Source: Peribolospora baueri
Taxonomy: Eukaryota > Basidiomycota > Peribolosporomycetes > Peribolosporales > Peribolosporaceae
Length of the DNA: 64,000 nucleotides
Direction of reading: 5' to 3'
Assembly (NCBI GenBank): GCA_029717555.1
Contig: JAMDHS010000054.1
Location: 1 to 64,000 of the forward strand
A program made the translations under genes and the position numbers. Position 1 is the stretch's first letter. Every line of letters begins with the position of its first letter. Below, in pieces: positions 56,302-64,000 of the stretch. The notes beneath the pieces are model-generated. The model searched no databases. It had not been told where the DNA came from and saw nothing but the letters and a program-made list of their open reading frames with translations.

Positions 56302-59300
56302 ATGTTTTCCGTACCCCGTGGTCCTACACTTTCTCTCTCTTCCACCGCCCTCCACTCTGGCTCCCCCCCGCATAAGAGCCCCCGCCTCGCCTTGGCCGAT
56401 AGCGGACCTCGCTCGGCAGGAAGTAGGACTGGAGCGCTATCACTCGCCGCCGGTGATGCACCTTTGTCGACATGGACCGGGTTTGGCGGTGCGGACAGGG
56501 ACGGAGGGGTGAAGAAGTTTGTGGTTAAGAATGGCTTTGGTTAGTCCACCAGCTCGTGACCGTAATCCCTTCATGGAGGAGTTCGGCCACGACCCTCACG
56601 TCGATGGTTCTCTCCTCCATCCTCTGTGAACTGACACGTGGTTGCTTTTCGGATGCCCAGCACAACCAACTCTTACAGACAGCTACACCACCGCATCTCT
56701 CGGCATGCTCACTCGTACCCTCCGCGCGCTCCTCGAGTTTCCCGTGTCGTCACCCCTCCCAGAGCCCCTGGAAACTCTTTACTCGGCGTGTGAGGCCCTC
56801 GTGGTCATCTCTCATCGGGGATCGGATTTGTACGACAGGGTGGTGATGGAGCTGGAGAGGAGCGTGTCTACGATCGCGAAGGAGCTCAGAGATAAGGGCC
56901 GAGAGGGAGAGGTTGAAATTTGGTTAAGAGCAGTCGAGCTGCGGTGGAAAGGTTACATCGAACGTGTGGTGAGAGCACATCTAGCATCGGCACTGGCCAG
57001 AAATCATTCAAGGGCAATTGAACTTACACTCTGTGCCTTTTTTCCATGGATATGCGCAGAATACGATCCGCTGCATCTTCCTTCCTCTCGATCGCATCTA
57101 CGTGCTTGGACAGCCGGAGATGTCTTCGATCTGGTAAGTTGATGATGGCTACCTTGTCATTGCTATATATGTTTATCTCATGCATGTGCACTGTTATTTG
57201 TTTTGTCTCCGTCACTGCTCTTGCCCATATCGCTTCTCTCCAGGGACTGCGCCCTCGATTTATTCTCACGGAAGATGGAAGATGACTCGACCCTCGGAAA
57301 GCGTCTCAGCGAAGGACTCGCGTCCCTGCTTACCTCGGAGCGGGACGGAATTTCTATTGATCGCGATCTGTTCACGTCGTTGGTCAAAATGCTTCTCTCT
57401 CTTTCGGTCTACGACGCCTTTAACGCCACGTTCGTTGCCACTTCTCACGCTTACTATCGGGCTGAGGCAGATCGCTGTCTTGAGGAGCTGGAAACCGTGC
57501 AGTATTTGATGCACGTGGAGAAGAGGCTCGAGGAGGAAGCGGAGCGGGGTGCGGTGCTATTATCCGAGGGAAAGTGCGATGCGGCGGTCGTCATCGTGGA
57601 GGCAGAGATGTTGGCGGCGAAAGTGGATGCTATATTGGATAAAGGTGAGGAACGAAAGAAGCCCGTTTATGTCCCGTTTCTCCAAATAAAGAATGAAATG
57701 TCTGACCTGAGTGGTGACGATTTGAACTGTCGTGCAGGCCTCAAGCAGTTCATGGAGCCGGGTCGGATTGAGGATCTTCGCCGTCTGTACGCCCTCCTGA
57801 GCCGCGTCAAGGAATTGCCCAAGTTGCGCGCCGCGTTCAGTGAATACATCAAGGTATTCTTGCCGTCGCTTCTTCCATATGTTTGATCAGAATGGTATAG
57901 CGCTCATTTCTGCCTCTTGCACATCCCACCACAGACGTTTGGGCAAACAATTGTTATGGACCCCGCCAAGGACGAAGACATGGTTCCAAGCCTATTGGAG
58001 TACAAAAGGCGCATGGACGTTGCCGTCAAGGAGGCCTTTGGTGGCGATGATGATTTCCTTCAGGCGATGAAGGAGGCGTTTGAGTGGTTTGTCAATAAGA
58101 GGGACAATAAGCCTGCTGAGATGATTGGTGAGGAAATTAGTTCGCTCGTTGACCAGGTCTTACCCGTGTACAACGATGCGCCGCTGATCTCTTTGACGCT
58201 TGCTTTGCGGTTCTTACTTGTCCCTTGTAGCCAAGTTTCTCGATGAGAAGTTGAAGAGCGGTCAAAAGGGCATGTCCGACAATCAGCTCGAGGAAGCGCT
58301 CACGGAGGCCCTTGTCCTCTTCCGCTACACTCGAGGTTGGTCCTCCTTATCCTCCCCTAACTGGCACTCACTACTTGCTCTAAATCCGCCATTGACGATC
58401 TTGTGTACCTTGGATGATCTTGCATCTGCCGGCCCCCAGGCAAGGACATCTTCGAGGCCTTCTACAAGCGCGATTTCGCCAAGCGTCTTTTGCTCAAACG
58501 GTCCGCATCTTCGGACGCCGAGAGGAGTATGCTCATCAAGCTCAAGGAAGGTGAGCTGCACCTGCCAGTCTAAATCGTCTCCACTATTGGACTTCATTTT
58601 GACATATCCGCCTTCTCGAACACGTAGAATGTGGCCCCAATTTCACGGCCAAGCTGGAAGTGATGCTCAAAGACATCGAGACCTCGGAAGATGTGATGAA
58701 GTCATACCGCAACTTCAGTGAAAAGGCCGCCAGTATCGATCCGACGGACACGGACAAGTTCGATCTGAGCGTGAACGTCATCAGTCAGGGAAATTGGCCT
58801 ACTTACCCTCCTGCTGAGGTCACGTTGGCAACTGATGTAAGCGTCACATCGACAGAGCGCTACTCCATTTGGGGTTCTGGGAACTGACTTGGTATACTCT
58901 ACCATGGCGACCTTGCTTGCCCCGGCTGATCTACTCGTGGTCAGATGGCACAGGCGCTAGACCGCTTCCACCGCTTTTACCAATCTCACCACCAAGGCCG
59001 CAAACTGACGTGGCAGCACAGCCTCGGCACGACGGCGGTTAAGGCATACTTCTCAAACTCGGGTCAGACCAAAGAGCTCAACGTGTCACTCTTCCAAACC
59101 GTAGTGCTCATGCTCTTTAACCCGCTCGGAGAGGGTGAGAAGCTTGGATATGAGCAGATACGAGAGCAAACTGGACTTGGTGAGCTTCGAACACTATTTT
59201 TTTTGGCTTGGGGAGATAGGAGCGACGTTCCAGGCTGTATCTCTCACCATGCCTTGCTGATGAAACCTCGTTCGCTGCTTTCCTTCACCTCACAGAGGAC

Positions 59301-59818
59301 AAGGAGCTCGTCCGCACCCTACAGTCGCTCGCTTGCGGTCAGGTTCGCGTGCTTACCAAGCACCCAAAAGGTCGCGACGTGAACCCGACAGATGAGTTCT
59401 CTGTCAACGATGGCTTCAAGCATGACCGGTACAGGGTCCGGATCAACCAGATTCAGATGAAGGAGACGGTGAGTGGTATGCTCTTCGCTGGTCGCGTTGA
59501 CGGTCGATAAGCTCCGATACCTCATAACTCACGGTTTCATTCTCCCATCGACGTTGTCTTCAGGCGGAAGAGCAAAAGACCACGACGGAAAGCGTTTTCC
59601 TGGACCGACAAATTCACCTCCAACTCGCCATCGTACGCACGCTCAAGGCGCGAAAGACGATTAAGCACCAGGAGCTGGTCACCGAGACGATAAACCAGAT
59701 CAAAGACCGGTTCCAGGTGGATGTTCCGGAGATCAAGAAGGCGGTCGACATCCTCATTGATAAGGAATACATGGAGAGGGACGAAGACGACCGGGCGTTG
59801 TACAGATATCTCGCTTGA
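56302..59818 (+). CDS. CUL4: Cullin-4 scaffold of CRL4 ubiquitin ligase
   Basis: Scaffold that holds Rbx1 and DDB1-type adaptors in CRL4 ubiquitin ligases. A Ser/Pro-rich N-terminus leads to KKFVVKNGF, matching the Cul4 start of the helical domain. Then come [32 protein letters not shown], and the Cul4-typical [17 protein letters not shown] with [20 protein letters not shown]. The cullin-homology core follows: [38 protein letters not shown] and [16 protein letters not shown]. The C-terminal neddylation domain reads [20 protein letters not shown], with the acceptor Lys expected in RTLKARK, and ends [16 protein letters not shown]. At least twelve exons. Length and motif order favour CUL4 over CUL1 or CUL3. 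Confidence 0.92.
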
Positions 59819-61855
59819 GGTCGCCGCCAGACGAGGGTCTGTGCTGTGACCCGTAGTGACAACATGTCATGCCGAATTGTACTTCTATAGTTTTACCCAC
59901 ATTTGTACGCAGACAATTAAAGAATTGCACTCAAGTATGTCCGTCCTCGGCTTGCGGGGTGGTGTGGGGGTTGGGGGCGCGGCGAAGGCGCCGACGGAAG
60001 ATGGACCGGGTCGGGCTTACGAAGATGACGTCGGGCAACCCATCCCTGCGCACGGGACATATGTGTGACGGTTTAAGGCACATTTTGTACGACCACAGAT
60101 GGAGCGAGGTTGAGGGTTAGAGCGAGGCCTGTCCCGAATCCTTCATAGTCGGCGGGGGCGGCGGGAAAATTCAACGGTCCGGCCCTGCCACGACCGCCTT
60201 CTTCCTTTGGCGCCGCCCTCGATCCCTGACGCTCTTAGTCGCGGACTGGGAGGCGGAGCCAGACGAGGCGAGACGATCGAAGCCGTTGAGCGCTGAGCAC
60301 AAAACGTTCTTCCTTGCTCCATCCACATACCCCTTCTTTTGACCCATCAACCCTCCTTCTCCTTCCTTCCCCCCTTCTCCCCGCAGTCACCTGACCTGCC
60401 GAGAGGACGTCGCCGAGTAACCTTCATCACGGACGAGCGCCGGCGCATCGCTCTGCCTTCTGAAGCCGAGGTCTAAAATATTTATTTCATTTCGCACGCG
60501 CCCTTCTGTCATGACTACCGCCATGCGTCCCGCAGGAGGCTCGGATGTAGCCGTGCACGGGCTTGGTCGCTCATCCGAAGGCGAAATGACCTGCGCCCTC
60601 CAGCGGCAATCAATCCCAGTGTGCCCGCAAGTCAGGGCCATCCATTCATCACGAATGCGTCCGCCGGCCCCCCATTTCACCGGCGCTCAAACGTTGCAAC
60701 CGGCCGCTCTACTCAACGCAAGTCCGTGAATGGCCTAGCGACGTGACCCCCCTGCGCCCGCTGATTGCCCAATTCCGTCATGGTAGCCTCTCGTGTACCT
60801 GCATCATCGACGTGCCTTCATTCATTTTCCCCTTTGCGCCGAGGCGAAGGTGAAGGAAACGAGTGGCTTTCCGAATCTCCGCCGGCCTACTTACAGTGCT
60901 CATTGAGCGCCAGGCCAAGCCCTTCATAACTGCTCGCTCGGAGTGCGGTTGAACGTTAAACCCTGCTTCTCTTTCGTCCCCGTCCTCTGCTCGTCCAGCT
61001 TGGGGTGCAGCTCTTAACGACTCGAGTGGAGCAGACCGCGTCCGCAGGTCCTTCTCGTCCATGCCATCTCATTCCATCCTCTTCTCTCATCGCCTCCTTC
61101 CCCTCTCTCCAAAACCTTGCTCCTTATTATTCCCTTTCGAGTTATTTTCTGCTCGATTTCAGACCGATTTCCGACCAGCCCTCAACTAGCCTCCTCTCGT
61201 TCTCCTCGCAACGACGTAGGTATCCTTCGGGCAGGCTGCCATTCACGTGAGCCCGACTACCTCGTTGTTACCATCGTCACCTTCGTCTACGTCCTCACCT
61301 TTGTCATCGCCGTCGTTCACATTCCTACCTGCAATCAGTTCTACGACCGTCCGACCGTCCGTCCCTTGGCCTCGCTGGCACTCCTTCTCGCATATCCAGT
61401 CCCCGCCCGGCAAGACTCGACCTTGAAGATTGTCTTTCTTCCACCGTTTATCTTGCCCTCCACATACCTCATCGGTTCACCCTCTCTCTCTGCACGCCCC
61501 CTCTGGGCCTCTCTCTTTTTTTCCCTCCCTCTCTTCCAACGCCTGCCGAGCGCACCAGCAACCAGGCGAGCGAGCAGGCATCTCGCGGCTCCCAACTCCC
61601 CTTTTTGTTTCCCGGAGACCTCTCGGTCTAGCTCGCATTTGCAGCCAGTCATCTCCTGCTTTTCATCAGTCGCTGCGCGTACACCTCGCCCATTCTCAGA
61701 GCCCGTGTCTCCTACCTCGTAGCGATACGCCATCGTCTTGGCCTCTCTTTTCCGCTCGCTCCCGCGCCTTTTCCATCATTCCAAGCCGGCCCGGTTTGCT
61801 CCACACTGCCATTCACCCCGCGGATCGTTCAGCTCTTTTCAACTGACTGACCGGA
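59819..61855. other. Two-kilobase intergenic region before the DUF6534-like gene
   Basis: No conserved ORF, tRNA or repeat stands out. The right part (from about 61060) is strongly pyrimidine-rich on the plus strand, as expected for a long leader or transcription start region of the downstream gene. Confidence 0.5.
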
Positions 61856-64000
61856 ATGGCCTCGTTTCCGGATATGGCGGCCGCGGCATCGCCTTCAGCG
61901 CCGGCCGTCGGCCTCCCCGAGGGCATCACGCCCATTGATTTGCTGTCTGGAAAGGCGAGTCGCTCAAGCCATACATGATGTCATGGCTAGAGGTTCTCGA
62001 CCGGACGGTGCGACCTCGGAGAATTGTCGAACTGAACGATCGCTAACGCCGTCTGTGCATCCCCGTCACCATCTGCGTCCAATCTGTTCTTCCAGTTCTG
62101 GGGTATTGTCGTGTCTTTGATGATCGAGTCCGCTCTCAGTGAGTGATGGAGCTGAGCTTGTTCACCGTCTGTCTCTCTTGAGATGCGGCGAGGAGTCGGC
62201 AGCGATGGGACAGTTACGTGCAGTGTTACGGTGACATGGGCACGAGGAAAGGCTCAAATCGCATGAGAAAGACGAACCGTGACTCTATGTCCTCCTAGAG
62301 TGTCGTTGTTGACGCCTTCTACTGAAAAACAAGAGCACCCACTCTGACCTGTGCCTCCCCCGCTCGGGTTTTCGACCCCCCTCCCTATGCTCTTCTTTCC
62401 CCGTCGATGCCATCAGTCATGCAAACGTACAACTACTTTGTCAATTTCGCCGGGCGCCACGCAGTCAAAAGGGATCGGGACGCCCTGCAAGTCCTCGTGA
62501 GTCCAGACATCCTGTGTGGAGCGAGAAGTGAAACCCAGAGGGAGGCGATTTTGGGTTGACTCCTTCATCTTCCTTCCACGTCAAATACAGGTTTTCGTCC
62601 TTTCCGTCCTGAGCCTTATCCAGGCGGCTCTCTACGCGTACACGCTCTTCGTCGACTTTGTCCTCCATTTTGCAGACATAGTGATTGCTCGCCTTCTAAC
62701 CTGGTGCAGAAAGCCTCTGTACTCGTACTGACCCGTTGCATCGCCGTTGCCTTGTCTTTGCTTTTCAGGCCTGGCTGACGCACGTTGGATGGGGTGAGCG
62801 ATGCGTTCTGAAAGAGGTCTGGAAATATTCGTCGGCCGTTGGCTACGGCCACTTCTTACACCGTCGTCTTCCCCCTTCCCGATCCTCCAGAGATGCACGC
62901 AGCGGTGATCATCCTCATCATCTCCTCCGCCCTCTCCCAAACATTTTTCGCCCACCGCATCTGGCGCTTCCTTGGACGTCAGATATCCGCCGCGATCGCT
63001 TTCGCCCTCTTCATCACTTTCACCGTTGTCAGCGGGTCCGTTTGCATGGCTATGGCCATCTCTGCGGACAACTGGACTCGATTGAGGGGTAATGTTTTCC
63101 AACGTGAGCATTGTGTGGCGTGTCGACATGCAAGCTAGCCCTAGATCGTCGTTCAAATCGCTAATACAAATCCCCCCTCTTGGTAGGTCTCTTCATCTCC
63201 TACCTCCTCGTGACGGCCGTTTTCGACGTTGGACTAGCCGTCTCCCTTGTCGTCAGCCTCGTGCGTCTGCGCTCCCGGCCCTTCCACTCAGAGAGACTCT
63301 ACCGAAAGATCTTGCTGGTCGGCACGACCACTTGCGTTATCCCTGCCTCGGCTGCCGTCGCGACCGCCGTGCTTTATATCTGCTTTCAAGACGCAAAGTG
63401 AGTGGAACTGCTTTGCAAGAGTCAATTTGTCGCTCTTGCGTGTCGGGCTCACGTATTGTTCTTCTCCTGCGCACGTCCGTTCTCTCAGCCACTGGCTGGT
63501 ACGTTGACCGCGTCGTTGTCACAGGCGTCGAGGTCTTCTCCACGGACCCATTGACACTTATTCTCTTTTCATGCTTCTGCAGGGCCCCGGAATGCCTCTT
63601 TCGAACCTCTTGGCTTTCTCGGTGCTCACCTCGCTTATCTCCCGCCAAGACTTGAGAGCCAATCAGGCGACCGAAACGACCGCGAACGGTCCCCTCGACA
63701 GCCGAAGACTGTCCTTGCCACTCACTTCCGCTCCTTCTCGGGGCTTCCGCAAGGCCCCTCTCACCTCCGCGCTCCGTCTCAAGCTTGCCCACCGACGTCG
63801 GAACCCGTCCATCATCGCCTCTCAAGGCAAGGACAACGGGCCGTTGTCGGGGAAAACCGAGCACGACTCGACGTCACTCCTTTCTGGCGAAGATACCAAA
63901 CTCGAGCTAACTCTCAACGAGCGCAACGAGGTCGGCCTTATCGCCCCTGTTCCCCGTTCCCCGCACAGTCCCGCGAGCGCGTGGTCGCCGTCGTGGGATA
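61856..64000 (+). CDS. DUF6534-like multi-pass membrane protein (partial, runs off end)
   Basis: Resembles basidiomycete seven-helix proteins with a C-terminal DUF6534 domain, function unknown. It starts MASFPDMAAAASPSAPAVGL. Membrane segments are FWGIVVSLMIESALI, VFVLSVLSLIQAALYAYTLF, AAVIILIISSALSQTFFAHR (the typical SQ..FAHR motif), ISAAIAFALFITFTVVSG, LFISYLLVTAVFDVGLAVSL and VGTTTCVIPASAAVATAVLY. The family-like end GMPLSNLLAFSVLTSLISRQ is followed by a long Ser/Arg-rich cytosolic tail that continues past base 64000. Exon 1 (61856-61954) appears to end at a GC donor (AAG-GCGAGT), joined to 62096. Exons near 62680-62850 are not resolved. Confidence 0.7.

Overview
The window is nuclear DNA from a fungus, most likely a basidiomycete. 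The genes are GC-rich and cut into many short exons with strong GTGAGT-type donors. The gene set is a free-living fungal one: Mdv1, Get2, Swc5, Pns1, mitochondrial ribosomal proteins, a LaeA-type methyltransferase, and a DUF6534-like membrane protein of a kind I know only from basidiomycetes. I cannot place it below phylum with confidence; Pucciniomycotina or Ustilaginomycotina both fit. There is no rRNA operon, CRISPR array, plasmid feature or clear viral element.

Layout. 1-3300 holds a large HMG-box transcription factor (minus strand) with a tandem duplication in its 3' flank. 3301-7374 is a gene-poor stretch full of pentanucleotide microsatellites. 7375-18000 carries a Rad5/HLTF-like helicase-ubiquitin ligase, a mitoribosomal mL61-like protein and the mitochondrial fission adaptor Mdv1. 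18551-30681 carries Get2, an SLC35C2-like transporter, a DUF726 hydrolase, the SWR1 subunit Swc5 and the eEF2 chaperone Hgh1. 30682-32550 is mostly non-coding, with a short tandem repeat and a lone tRNA-like T-arm. 32551-40000 has an SMN orthologue, PRPP synthetase and succinate dehydrogenase subunit SDH3. 40199-45914 has an ADA2-type adenosine deaminase, mS23 and a macrodomain gene carrying two frame breaks. A TA-flanked inverted-repeat transposon (46085-46939) follows. 47325-64000 has the CTL transporter PNS1, UMP-CMP kinase, a small mitochondrial membrane protein, a LaeA-like methyltransferase, a metallo-beta-lactamase-fold protein, cullin-4 and a DUF6534-like protein that runs off the end.

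Most genes are unrelated housekeeping genes, often in divergent pairs with short shared promoters (mL61/MDV1, mS23/macrodomain gene, DUF726/SWC5, MBL/CUL4). I see no operon-like pathway.

The most striking feature is extreme exon miniaturisation. Joining exons by reading frame and family conservation gives a single-nucleotide exon in the PRPP synthetase gene. It also gives a run of six consecutive exons of 10-44 nt in the Rad5-like gene, a 17-nt internal exon in the SLC35C2-like gene and an 11-nt terminal exon in PNS1. In the genes where I summed every exon, the total is a multiple of three. Coordinates given for spliced genes are genomic spans from start to stop codon.
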